NCBI GenBank assembly: GCA_037127315.1
Contig: JBBBDQ010000421.1
Location: 3,268,501-3,332,500 of the forward strand
Length of the DNA: 64,000 nt
Source of the DNA: Ascarosepion bandense
Taxonomy: Eukaryota; Mollusca; Cephalopoda; Sepiida; Sepiidae
Reading direction: 5' to 3'
Part shown: piece by piece, positions 45,700-56,779 of the stretch
How positions within the stretch are numbered: the stretch's first letter is position 1
How the letters are laid out: each line of letters begins with the position of its first letter
Notes under the pieces: generated by a model
Told to the model about the DNA's origin: nothing
Database searches by the model: none
What the model saw: only the letters and a program-made list of their open reading frames with translations
Translations under genes and position numbers: made by a program

Positions 45700-45965
45700 T
45701 GTAATGTTTAACAAGCTCGTACCGCTAGATCAATTACGACGAAGTGAGTTCGATCTTCATTGGATGTTTCACACTTTCGGCCTTATGCCTCATCTAAGCT
45801 ACGCTTTGAAAATAAGTCGGGAACATCGAAGTTGTGAAATGATTGGCAATCCTGTCTTGGCAGGATCATTACAATTGAGTAGTGAGTTTGATCTTTACTG
45901 GGCACCCCATACATTCGCGTTAATGCCATATTTAAGTTACGCTTATAAAATCAGCATACCTTAAT
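45700..45965 (+). repeat. Two tandem tRNA-like SINE units
   Basis: gcgaagtgagttcgatcttc (45736) and gtagtgagtttgatctttac (45878) are B-box-like and about 140 bases apart. Each is followed by matching sequence: tcacactttcggccttatgc, atctaagctacgcttt versus atacattcgcgttaatgcca, atttaagttacgcttat. A dimeric or tandemly inserted SINE is the simplest reading. It shares its B-box context with the 41.64-41.77 kb unit. Confidence 0.6.
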
Positions 45966-46424
45966 TAATACAGGATAATGGCAATGTACATAATGGTTTC
46001 TTTTCTCAGGAATAAACGTTTTTTTAGTTCAATTATATGGGTCGTGTTTCTAGTGAATTAATAACATTAATAATCGCACAACACTGCTGTCGCAATTGTC
46101 TTGTAAATCTTTCGTTTATTTTCCTTCAAAAGAAATTCCAAATGGCATTTGTAAATTCGCTAAGTGATAGCGTAGAGATCAAAACTTTCCCATTTGTAAG
46201 GCTTTAATTTCTTTTCACAGAATCCTCAAAAAAGCCAAGCATCCAATTTCAAGGCCAAACTAATGCAAAAACTAAACACCATCATTATAATAAATTAAAA
46301 TGGAACGCTGAAACGAAACCATATTATTATGTTGACGGTGAATTCAGTTACATAAAAAAAAACGATAAATCGGTATTAAAAGCACAAATAGAAAATTGAA
46401 GCTGAAATAAAAATATTTTTTGTA

Positions 46425-46970
46425 TAATACTACGTTGCTCGGGTGTAATGAAAGCTTTAAAACTAATCCATGGTCCTGGAGCTCAGACTTTTTGGACGTT
46501 GGCACGAAAGACTAAAATGCAATAGTTCTATCCATTTAAAGCGAAACCGTAGACTGAAAGAAAAATGAATGGATGTAAGTCAAATTTTGATTTCCTGGTA
46601 TTGATGTCAAATAAGTTTTTTCGTCGTAAACTGAATTTTGAAGGCTAAATAAGTCCTCTGAGTAAATGGTATCATGGCTGAAACTAAGAACTATAATTAT
46701 ACCTACTTAGAGCCAAACCCGAAGCAAAAACTAAAATAAAAGGGCTGAAAAAAATACAGACATACAGGCAGATAAACAGACACACACACAAACATCTTGC
46801 CTTTTATATATATTATCGATTATCTGCACTATTTTAAGAACTGCAGCCTTAAAACTTCTCAATATCTTTTCTTATGTCTTTGTCTATGAGAATATCAAAT
46901 TTGATTAAAATCGGACCACTGCTTCTATAATCTGATTTTTTCGATTATCAATTTTCGATATTTATCGGGG
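46425..46970 (+). repeat. Repeat R1, truncated
   Basis: It begins inside the hairpin (acgttgctcgggtgtaatga), keeps the first half and short TA tract (46803-46812), and runs into the second half until tttatcggggg, where a SINE-A copy interrupts it. Confidence 0.85.
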
Positions 46971-47219
46971 GTCAGTCAGTTAGTTAAGTGCCATACGTGA
47001 TACACGCTTGGGCGATCATGTCTCGAAAGGGACATAACTGACTGGGCAGAAGATTATCCCGCAGTAGGTTGCCATTGCTTTCTGTGGTAGACTGGTTGCC
47101 GACCAAGGCTATAGAACCAAATATGTCCTGTTATTTAACCCATAACTGGAAGGAAGAGACGGATTAATACCTTTCCCAAGGGTATTTGCGCGTAAGTGAA
47201 TGCAATGAATTCAGCTGGA

Positions 47220-47222
<3 letters not shown>
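46971..47222 (-). repeat. SINE-A copy inserted in R1
   Basis: The tail gtcagtcagttagttaagtg is on the left and the body is well preserved (gcagtaggttgccattgc, ccataactggaaggaag). The tRNA-like head is missing: it stops at ttcagctggaat and is replaced by a TA/GTA microsatellite (47223-47252). Confidence 0.9.
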
Positions 47223-47251
<29 letters not shown>

Positions 47252-47399
47252 ATGGTGCTTAAAGGAGATCTTCAGTGATTTCTGGTTTTTAAACATCATA
47301 TCGGCTCCGGCGGTAACCCCGACTTTCGGTCCAGAAAGCCAGCTCCTTACTTTTGTGCCACTTGTATAAAAAAATATTTATTTTTGTAAAAATTACAAA

Positions 47400-48010
47400 A
47401 ATTGTGACACAAAGCCGAAAAGGGGAGGGGAAGAAGTTGGTTCTCACACTATTTATTCTGTAAAAAAATACAGAATTGTGGCACAAGGCCGAAAAAGGGA
47501 TGGGGAGTGGCTGGTTCTCACTTAACTATCCTATACCTAGCTAAACACTATCACGACCCATTCACTCATTACAATTTGCACAATTACCAAAAAACCCATC
47601 CATCATTTCCCAATCCTTCATGCACCACAATACCACAAACTCACAAGGGACACCTAAAAAAAGAAGGGGAAATAACCCATGACAATAAAAATGTATTTAT
47701 GTCCAATATAATATATAATTTAAAACATTTAATGAAAGATAAAATGATGGGAGGGGAATGAACCCAAAAACAAACTAAAAATACAACAAATTATTGAATT
47801 AAAAATAATAAACTATGTTAATAAGACCCGTCCATCCCAGAAAAAGAGTGGCCGCTGTATTCCGCCGAACGGCAAAATCAAGAAGCACACTTGCTGAAAG
47901 AGTGGGGGACTTGTATAAAAAAACTTTTTCGGCATACTTCGTACTTTTTATTGTTAACTCTAGCCAATGGGAAGAGTTCATTTTCCCGCCCTCGGCTATT
48001 TAATAACTGA
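47400..48010 (+). repeat. Repeat X, longest copy
   Basis: It shows two short duplicates of the gtggcacaaggccgaaaa start (47404 and 47471), then ctatcctatacctagctaaa, cactatcacgacccattcac, the caccacaataccac segment, and a right part with caaaatcaagaagcacactt. A TATA-like gctatttaataactg lies near its end. This favours a terminal-repeat-like element, but no matching internal gene is present. Confidence 0.65.
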
Positions 48011-48347
48011 ATCCGAGTTGCACACGTTTCTCGGATAATTATTCACTGCTACTCTTTCTGGTATGTTCGTCCATTTTTTCTACACTAAATTTACCCCTAT
48101 ACTTGCCAATACTAATTATACTTTCTAACCTCTATTTATTATCATGTATTTTTAAACGAAATTTCACTATTCAATTAATCTCTAATTAGCGATACGCTTC
48201 CCGAAAATTATCGAAACTACATACATTCGTCAATGATTAACTAATTTCATGTCTGAAAAATATAAATAAAATATCAGTCACCTTTTGCTATTCTTTAAAA
48301 CGCTGAAGATGAAAGTAATGCGCTATTGTATTTCTACGCTTATTACG

Positions 48348-48669
48348 TTCATTACAGGAAGTACATCGCCGGAAGTTTCAGTAAAGGAAGAAAATCGACC
48401 AAAAATCGACCGAAATTTGTTGTCCTACGCAGTACGTCATTCTGCAGTTAATTACATTACTTCGTGAGAGTTACGGGAAAGAAAAAGTGCGAGATATAAT
48501 TCGTTGTTTTTATGGACCTTCAAATCAAAAAAGGTAGGTTTCTTCAATAACTAATTGTTGATTTGAGTTCAGCATATACATTTGCACAGAAATAATGCTA
48601 TTTTGGATAAATTTGAAGGAGGAAAAGCCTTCCAACTAAAATGAAAATTTACCAAACGCTCTAACTGTA
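48348..48669 (+). repeat. Duplicated block D, copy 2
   Basis: The partner of 44132-44470, in the same orientation, 4.2 kb away. Here upstream sequence adds an ATG-led frame (MKVMRYCISTLITFITGSTS, then PEVSVKEENRPKIDRNLLSY) that looks like a signal peptide but stops after 60 codons. The frame uses a different reading phase from the QLITLLRESYGK frame, so at most one could be real. Confidence 0.8.
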
Positions 48670-49345
48670 TAGATTTCTACTGAAATGGCTATTTTTTTCG
48701 GGGGGGGGGGGATAACTATTACTACTCTTGCTAATTTCCCTTCCTGCTATTAATGTTTTAACTTGTAATTAATGTTTCTAGCTTGCGTTTAAAATTCCGT
48801 ACTACTTGAATACCTTCCACACAAATTCATACTTTTACTATCACTCCTTCATGCAGCCTCTCACATCTACCCGTTCACGCCTACATTCTGGTCTTTAATT
48901 AAAACTACGGCTGACTACTGATCGGATGAATGTAACTAAATGTGTATGAACTAATTTAGTTAACGATTGATTAATTTATGCCTCCTACCTAGACTTACTT
49001 ACTGCTAGTCTTCGAAATAATAGCTTGCGAAATTCTTCTGTCTCTTACTTGGGTTATGAGAAGAACCTATGAACGTGTCTTCCCCATTTTGATTATAATA
49101 TCGAATGAGGTCTCTCTCCCCCACTTGATTGTTATCTCTAAATTTCACTAGGAACCTATTTTCATACCAGTTGTGAACATCTTCCTCCCCCCCCCCCCCC
49201 AATATTTCTTCTAGGTTGGGATTATATCATTTATGCTTGACAGCTAGTAAAAATACTCTATAGTAATTCTGTGGATCGGTTTCCTTCTCGATGTCTCATA
49301 TCTTTTAAGCCAGATCCACTTGAAAGCAGCTAGAACTTCGTTGGT
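48670..49345. other. No supported gene
   Basis: Contains G and C homopolymer runs (48701-48710, 49188-49200). No coding or repeat family match was noticed. Confidence 0.5.
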
Positions 49346-49349
49346 AATG

Positions 49350-50284
49350 TTTCGACCGGATGAAACAAAAAAAAAATTACGGTCCTCACCAAAAATCAAA
49401 TATCTTCCAAGATTTTATTTAGATTAACACAAAACTCCAGCTACCTTAAGTCAAGTGTGTGTAGCAGACATCTCCAAAGTTTTGAATCTGTACTACAAAA
49501 ACTCTGTTTCACTGGCGCTCAAAAATGAGTTCCAAATGAGCTCCCCGATGCCATGTTTGGAGATGGCAACCCAGGCAGCGCACTTCATAGAGGGTAATAG
49601 CCTTTGCAGACAGTGTTTAGGGGGTGTGCTACCCCAAAAGATGTTTTTAGAGTTCACGTGACCTGACAACAGAAAATGTGCCTCGCCCGAAAACCAAACA
49701 TTGTCAAGGAAGTCTGTCGCAAAATCACTGGCACATGATCACTCGCTTCCTCATGTCATCAGGCGTAAGCTTTGGTTTAATCTGTATTCTGTAAGGATAC
49801 ATGTGAAGATCTGCGATCAAAATTCTCCGCACGGACTCCAGTTGATTCCAAGCCCCTGACTTCGCCAACGCACGGACTTGTCTGGGCTGCGGACAACAGA
49901 GTCTCTGACAGCAGCAACGTTGTGTGGTGTCCTTGATGATTTCGGTCGTCCAGAGTGTGATTGTTAGTGTCTTTACGATTGAGGTTATGCACAGTCCCAT
50001 GGGTTCTGAACTTGTTGACCCATCTGTAGATCATTGAGCGGACAGGAATTTCACGACATCCGAACCGTTCTTTGAATTGCAATTGAGCTGCGTGGATAGA
50101 CTTATGCCGAAAATATGCCTCAAGTATAAATGTCTTTTGCTCAGTAGTCCATGACATCTCGAAAGTCAAATGTGGTAGACTCTTAGAATATTAATTCTTG
50201 GTAAATCTGAAAAATAAAAAGAATTGATTAATTATTTCAAAAGTTATTCAAGTTTAGGTGAGGACCATGTTTATGTCACCCTGT
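49350..50284 (-). mobile_element. Mariner-type element
   Basis: The right end in complement starts cagggtgacataaacatggt and contains ggtcctcacc. The left end, near 49375, contains cggtcctcacc in direct orientation. These match as partial inverted repeats. The element encloses one transposase remnant and lies just beyond the end of the reverse transcriptase gene at 50.27 kb. Confidence 0.65.
49450..50160 (-). pseudogene. Mariner-type transposase with DUF4817-like head
   Basis: MSWTTEQKTFILEAYFRHKS, IHAAQLQFKERFGCREIPVR and YRWVNKFRTHGTVHNLNRK form a helix-turn-helix head typical of the DUF4817 group. The next part (GHHTTLLLSETLLSAAQTSP) is frame-shifted, and farther downstream are remains of a catalytic part: DNFLDNVWFSGEAHFLLSGH, KCAAWVAISKHGIGELIWNS. 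The expected SDEAHF is GEAHF here, so the first catalytic Asp is lost. It is non-functional. Confidence 0.75.
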
Positions 50285-52231
50285 AATTGCTTTCGCTCTC
50301 GCTGCTCCCACTATTTGCAAGGGATTTTGCTAAAGATTGTCCAGCAAAGCCTCTGTATCTCACTTCTATTGGGTCATGCTTAATTTTCCATGATCCCCGC
50401 CGATATTGTTCGACCAGCTCATGGTATTTTGATCCTTTCCTCTCATTTGCCAAGGCCAGATGCTTTTCTCATGGTACAGAGAGCTCCCAAATAATACAAA
50501 TCTTCGTGCTGTCAGAATATACCACCAGGTCTGGTCTAAGTGTTGTCTCCGCTATGTGTCTGGGGAACTTTAACTGTTCTTAGGTCCACTATCAACTGCT
50601 AATCTATTGCAGCCGATAGTCGGTTAAAACCTGGATTTCAGGTTTTATTCTATTTCGTTCCCTCTTTAACAAAAGAGATCAAGGCTCATATCCCTCTTGG
50701 TTGGTGTTTACTCTTTCTCAGCCCTTCTGATTTCAATTTCTATTACCTTAAGGACTTGGTCGTGACGTCAACGATATCAACAATCCCCCAAGTCTTTGGG
50801 GCAACTGCTAACAATGTACTGCTCTGGGGCCCATTTTCCACATGGCTGACAGTTGGGGGGTTTCGGGTTTTGGCCCATGTATAAAAATTAGATGGGCTGG
50901 ACAATACGTCTTACACTGATTGAATCCAAAATTTTACTTCGCTGAAATCCGCCCGCCAGCAGCCCGACCACCTGACCTTCTTCCTCTCAACACCTTCCCA
51001 TCTTGTCTAGGCTATCCTGCTGGCTCAGGCCTACCATCTTTCAGTGTCTCGTATCCATATGGTAACGAGAGGCGTCAAATTATCCAAGACGAGGTGCGAG
51101 CAGGGATAAATTTGACGCTTCTCTTTACCCTTAGTCTTGCTAGGGAAATAACCCAGTACCGCTCTGCCTCTAGTAATTGTGCATAGTGTCTTCTTGTGTC
51201 TGACTCTCTCCTCCGCTACCCGCAATTCTTCCTCTACACTCCACTTTCTACCAGATCTTGTTTAGATACCTGCTGCTGCCACTTTAGGGTCTCTGGATTC
51301 TCTATATTGCAGTCGTTTTCTTATTTTTAATACTTTGTATTTCTCAATGAGACTTCTAAATGGGAACTGGAGTGTATTGTTCTTACCGTAGAGTGCTGCG
51401 CTGCTCAGACATTTCGGCACACCTAACCATCTTCTCAACAGAACGCTGATTGTTATTTCTAATTTTTCCACCGTGGTTATTGGGAACTCATACAGAAGTA
51501 ATGGCCATAATATTCGGGGTAAAACTGCGTGTTGAAATAGCCATGTTGTAAAACGCCCCGGCAGCCCCGATTTAACGATCTTGTTCAACCACTCTATTAT
51601 ACCTATTCTCGTTTGTTGGATCGTCGCTGTATTCTTCAGGCTGCTATCGAAGGTCTCGCCAAGGCTCCTCACAGTCTTGGAATCGGCTCTCCTGCGATTT
51701 TAAAACAGGACCCTCTCCATAATCTTGCCTCTCCTTAAGACGAGGGACCTGGACTTTGCAGGTTTAAATTTCATTCTAGCTCTTTTAAGGTTGTCCTCTA
51801 AGCCTTTCAAAATCTACCTGGCTCTCGTGACTGATGTTGTTGTCACTGTTAAGTCATCTATGTAGGTTCTTATCGGGGTCTGACGGACTCCTGACTTAGA
51901 GAGTGGTCCTCTACATTCGACTTCGGCTGCTTTCACCAGCATATTCATAGCCAGTGAAAAAAAAAAAAAGCTGACATTGTGCACCCGGTTATTATGCCAT
52001 TCTCCAGTGTATGCCATACCGAAAAGGTCTTTTATAGCACTCTCACCTGGAAGTTGGTATAATATTCTCTTATGAGTTCACTCACTGATTGTGAAACATG
52101 ATGCATTTCTAGAGCCTCATTCACCAGTTTATGTGGCATGGAATCATAAGCGTTCGCAAGGTCCAGCCACAAAACTTTCAGGTCACTCTTACCTCCTTTT
52201 GCTTCTCTTAAGAGTTCATGTATATATTCGA

Positions 52232-52300
<69 letters not shown>

Positions 52301-52440
52301 TTGAACCCCAACACCACTGGTCCTTCGCATGAATGCCCAAAATCTTGCGGCTGATCGACTGTCCGTCACTTCGTTTTAAGCCCGTTTTCTGCTCAAGCTG
52401 TTCTTGGTTTGTCACAAAGCCGGTCTGAGTAAAAAAAAAA
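50275..52440 (-). pseudogene. Third type of reverse transcriptase ORF, decayed
   Basis: In order on the minus strand: ELLREAKGGKSDLKVLWLDL followed by ANAYDSMPHKLVNEALEMHH (motif A, D at WLDLANAY), ENGIITGCTMSA (motif B region), AMNMLVKAAEVECRGPLSKS, TPIRTYIDDLTVTTTSV (motif C, YIDD), GRFTTWLFQHAVLPRILWPL, ISVLLRRWLGVPKCLSSAAL, then KFWIQSVYDVLSSPSNFYTW near 50.92 kb and, at the end, RKGSKYHELVEQYRRGSWKI with VRYRGFAGQSLAKSLA. It is a family found in corals, lancelets and molluscs, which I would call a non-LTR element of uncertain clade. Stops and frame changes separate the blocks, and a TA/TG microsatellite interrupts it at 52.24-52.30 kb. Confidence 0.85.
52236..52301 (+). repeat. TA then TG microsatellite inside the reverse transcriptase
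   Basis: About 40 bases of TA followed by about 24 of TG/GT. On the minus strand the coding frame passes through it as HTHTHTH then IYIYIY without a stop. Confidence 0.95.
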
Positions 52441-52764
52441 CTCCGCTACATAGGTGACCTAGACAGAGCTCAGAGCCACAACAAATCTGAAATCTTCCTA
52501 AAATTAACGACAAGTGGTTTAGTACATACGTTCTGTTCCTTCCAGTATTTGGGTAGTATATTACTCTTGCATGTAAACAACTATAATTTCAACCCATGTC
52601 TTCTGAAGAATGTAACACTATCTTAGTTGGTTAATCTAACACCAGGCTAAAGTATCACTTTTAACAACTTTCCATGTATCCACTCCCGTATACCTTACTA
52701 ATGCAATTAGTCAGGATCTTGGTCCTTTTGTTGAAAGGAAAGGCTCTCAAGGTATTTTATTAAT

Positions 52765-52950
52765 CATATCACCCCGAGCAAGGCGGTAACGCCACTGATG
52801 TGCAGGGGCTACGTAAGAGTGAAAAGATTGGAAAAGATAAAGCCGGAAACCACATCCTAAACAGGGAACAAGGGATGAGCCTCTTCACCTGTTCAGTAGA
52901 CGTGGATGGAGTGTGAACCGGGCGATAGTTTACTCTATCTACTCCGATTT
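52765..52950 (-). mobile_element. CR1/Jockey-like LINE 3' end
   Basis: Complement of the family signature: atcatatcaccccgagcaag, gcggtaacgccactgatgtg and caggggctacgtaagagtg. It matches 10771-10966 along its length and ends near agtttactctatctactccg. Confidence 0.8.
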
Positions 52951-52999
52951 TGCGAGATATCTTGCCTCCGGCTTCTGAAGGCTGTTTCGGTATGTTTAG

Positions 53000-53785
53000 T
53001 TTTGAGATTTGTCAATATACACTTCGCATCACGTTCCTAAATCGAATGTATTCGCAAGAGAATGGCGAATTTTGGAAAGAAAAATTTTGTACTCATGCGT
53101 GGAGGAGGCCCGCTGTTTAACTCGAGGCAAGTGCTCCTTCCACCGTGAATGCCGTTTACCGTCAAGTTTCTCGTAAGGTCGATGGATAGCCTCTCCGTCA
53201 TCCAGGCGTTGTCTCGTAAAGCATTATACCGGGTGAGGGGGTCCGTTGAAGATGATCTGATTGACTATCTCGGTTTGACGAATTGTGAGTCTTGCTCCAT
53301 ATAACCTTGGGTGCCTGCGTTGAAATGCCTCACTAATCCCGAGGTATAACTCATATGGCTGGTGATGCGAAAGGCCTTCTGGGTCTGCACAATATTTCTT
53401 CAGCGGGTTTGTAAGATTCGTCTATCTGCATCCGTTGTGGTGAATCCACGTAGCCTCTGGTTCACACGTTCTTCCACTTCAATGTCATAATTCCGTTGTG
53501 TAAGTTTATTTGAAGACATCATTATTCGCGTGTTGCGCGGAAAGTTCTTTGTCCTTGAGGCCAGTTCTGTTTGTAACAAAGTTGTATTGAGTTTGCGCAC
53601 TATGTGTTCACTATGCAAGTTTTGATAGAACGGAAAGGCAACGAATTCTCTCATCAGAATTTGACAAAGGATAGATGAGTCTTGGACGCATCTGTCGAGT
53701 GAAAGGAGCCAATTTAGAGTGGCATGTTGATGCCAATTAGACATCACGATTTTGGGAAAACAGTTTTCAACCCCGTCCAAAATAG
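53000..53785 (-). CDS. Unrecognised, broken coding-like stretch
   Basis: The frame 53780-53400 starts MDGVENCFPKIVMSNWHQHA and includes RNYDIEVEERVNQRLRGFTT and DADRRILQTR, charged and protein-like. After the stop, two frames remain plausible: RNIVQTQKAFRITSHMSYTS in the same frame, and KKYCADPEGLSHHQPYELYL in the next, the latter ending near a stop at PPHPV. I recognise no domain. It lies upstream of, and on the same strand as, the reverse transcriptase at 50.3-52.4 kb, so it could be the start of that element's ORF or a separate relic. Confidence 0.3.
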
Positions 53786-54305
53786 GTTAGTTTAAGTTTG
53801 TTTTTCATTTAATTTTGTGCATAGCTAAACTTCACCTAGAGTATGGATGCTTATTGACTCTGTTTTATTTTTTGTACCCATTTTCTTTAGTTTAAACCCT
53901 TCTCCCCTCCCCTGTTAGGTGACCAGAAATATTAGTTCTCTGGTGGATGCGGGGCACTTTTCTTTTCCGAGTGTGTTTTTTCGTATTTGTTGTCGTGTCT
54001 GGAGGAACACTTGGTCGAAATTATCCATGTCCTGCATAAATTTTCAACAGCCAACTGATATTTCTGTCACAATTAAGGATTGTGCTCTTTTCATTACTAA
54101 AACCATTTTGTTTAGGTCCTTGTATATATTATGCAGTTATAAAATGGGCATCGGGATTTCCAATTCTAAAGTTGTTCATTTATTCCTGACACCAGACAGA
54201 CAACCTGTACATATGGGACTAGTTATGAATGATGAGTAAAAACGTGATGGTTTGGTGCAAGCAATATTGTATAGCTTGGTTCTTTCAGCGATTTTGGCTA
54301 GCTTA

Positions 54306-54309
<4 letters not shown>

Positions 54310-54362
<53 letters not shown>

Positions 54363-54716
54363 CCTTAAACAAAATAGACGTCATAATTATCCCGAGGTGT
54401 CAAGGAGTACGTTGGCTTTATTACAAAGGGGTCAAAAATAGAGGACAGAAAAACAATGGGAAAACTTACAATACTGGGAGAAGATGGAATTCGTTTAAAA
54501 ATAATATCTATTGAATAAAGTTTATTTTTAATCGAATTCCATCATCTCACAAGTATTGTAAGTTTTCCCATTGTTTTTCTGTCCTCTATTTTTGACCCCT
54601 TTGTAATAAAGCCAACGTAGCCCTTGACAAGTGTTGGCCGAAAGGTTCCTCGGGATAATTATGACATCTATTTTGTTTAAGGTTATTAACGTATTCTGTG
54701 GGTACAGATCATTATT

Positions 54717-54781
<65 letters not shown>
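54310..54781. mobile_element. Second foldback, bracketed by TA tracts
   Basis: Left arm 54362-54505 and right arm 54530-54684 are inverted copies (aaacaaaatagacgtcataa... against its complement; gtcaaaaatagaggacagaa; acaatgggaaaacttacaat). TA runs flank both sides (54310-54360 and 54724-54781). The right arm keeps about 20 bases missing from the left: aagtgttggccgaaaggttc, which reads like a worn hammerhead 3' part (GAAA, AGG-TT-CCT stem III, C, GGG pairing with upstream CCC). The design matches the 11.1-kb foldback. Confidence 0.75.
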
Positions 54782-54783
<2 letters not shown>

Positions 54784-54789
54784 TTGTCT

Positions 54790-55740
54790 GTTTATGTATT
54801 TGTGTTTCTCCATTTTAACGAACCCAACTATTCCAAAAACCTTGGTCTAATTTCATACAAAACTGGGTCACTTGTCGATCATGACATGAAATTTTGATTT
54901 TTCGAATCGATTTCCAAGTTACAGCAGAAAACGATTAGAATTTACGAACTCTTCTACTCTGAGATGCCTTATGAGAATTCAACCAAAATACGCTAACTTG
55001 GAGATCAATGTTCGTACCTTTGATTTACGCAAAGTTTTTCTTTAAATTAATATACAGGGTTCGTGAAAAATGAACGACAAACATAATTTTGGGCGGCCTT
55101 TTGCGCACTTTTATGAATTTCTTCAAGACGCTTCCCTCAAAATCAAACAAAATCGAGTCACTGGCAGATCAAGGTCTGATACCTGGATATACAAACAAAA
55201 ATTTCAAATGACACAGGTTACTGCATAAATTAATGGAAAAGTTTTCTTTTTTGTGATCGTTTATTTCTCTGAAATGCTTAGTTCTAGTCTAAGAAAATTC
55301 GGGGTTTTTTTTTGTAACTTCTACCTTATCATATGCCATAACAATTTCACGTTTTCTACAAATTGACAACCCCCCACCCGGACGTTGCAGAGACAATGCA
55401 TCCACTTCTACGTCATAACGCCATCGCATCACATTACAGGCTCCCGTAAAGCCCACCCCCATTCTTCCAATTATACATACGCCATTCCCATTTATTATAA
55501 AAATTGACGAAGCATGAATCCCGTTTTACAAATATAACAAAATACCAATATTTACTTCGCATTTTCTTTTTAACTTACGTGTCACGGCAACAGCATACTG
55601 GAGCTTTTTGAATAAGATCTTGACCTTACCATTTCAACATAACCACTAAAACGCCCGAGCAACTATACATCTACTTTAATATAAGATAGATAAAGACCAA
55701 CCTTTCTCATCCCAATTTTTGCCCTTTGTTACATATTTTT
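54790..55740. other. No supported gene
   Basis: AT-rich. Phrases such as aaaactgggtcacttgtcgatcatgac and aaaatcgagtcactggcagatcaagg recur about 290 bases apart, suggesting an old tandem duplication near 54.86 and 55.15 kb. Confidence 0.45.
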
Positions 55741-55759
55741 GTGTTACATATTTTTATAT

Positions 55760-56466
55760 ATAATCTAAACTTATTTATAAACGGAACTTTGTCTCTGTGT
55801 GTGTCCGTTACCTATAGACTCCGAAACGGCTGAACCAATTTTCTTGAAAATTTACACAGTTGTACTATAAGCGTCTGCGAGTGTCCTTAGCTAAGTTTTA
55901 TGTCGAGGTACCCCCGATAAATATCGAAAATCGATAATCGAAAAATCGGGTTATAGATGGAGTGGTCCGATTTTAATCAAATTTGATACACTCATCGACA
56001 AAGACATATTCAACGATATTCAGAAGTTTCAAAGTTGCTGTCCTTACAATAGTGCAGAAAATCGATAATATATATATATATAAAAGGCAAGATGTTTGTT
56101 TGTGTCTGTTTATCTGCCTGTATGTCTGTACTTTTCTCAGCCCTTTTATTTTAGTTTTTGCTTCGGATTTGGCTCTAAGTAGGTATAATTGCAGTTCTTC
56201 GTCTCAGCCATGATACCATTTACTCAGGGAACTTAATTAGCCTTCAAAATTCAGTTTACAACGAAAAAATTGATATCGATACCAAAAAATCAAAATTTGA
56301 CTTACATTCATTCATTTTTCTTTCAGTCTACGGTTTCGCTTTAACTGGAAACAACTATTGCTTTTTAGTCTTTCGTGCCAACGTCCAAAGGGACTGAGCT
56401 CCAGGACCATGGATTAGTTTTAAAGCTTTCATTACACCCGAGCAACGCCGGGCTATACTGCTAGTT
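55760..56466 (-). repeat. Repeat R1, full-length inverted copy
   Basis: In complement it runs from the cccgg hairpin end at 56466 (ttacacccgagcaacgccgg, then gctatactgctagtt) back to aatctaaacttatttataaa at 55760. A short TA tract at 56069-56081 separates the two halves. With the 14.0-kb copy it defines the element's borders. Confidence 0.88.
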
Positions 56467-56534
56467 AGAAATAAATATCAGTTTTCATTCTGCATCTTAC
56501 GATTAGTACAAGATACTTATCTGTATATATATGT

Positions 56535-56700
56535 ATGCGGGGGGACGTGTGTGTGTTTTGCACTCTTGCCCTTTCTCTCTATTTCTCGCTTTCTCTTTCT
56601 CACTGCCTCTATCTCTCTAACTCGCTGTCTCTCTGTGTTTTCTTGTGTTTACACTTGTGCCTGTATGCGCGACTGTGTAAGTGGGGGGTGCATTCTTGCT
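56535..56700 (+). repeat. CT-rich low-complexity patch
   Basis: Dominated by tctctctt and ctctgt motifs. Overlapping S/L-rich open frames are due to composition. Confidence 0.75.
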
Positions 56701-56779
56701 TGTTCGCCAACACTCAACGAAAATTACAATATTTACCATCCGTAGTTTGTTAAATCTAGATACTAAATATTAAAATTAT

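Noticed and set aside
48300..48330. CTGAAGA followed directly by a GAAA
   Set aside because: There is only one base between the two core parts, so no stem II is possible.
54631..54897. 88-codon frame with IYIYIY stretch
   Set aside because: It runs through a TA microsatellite and part of the foldback arm.
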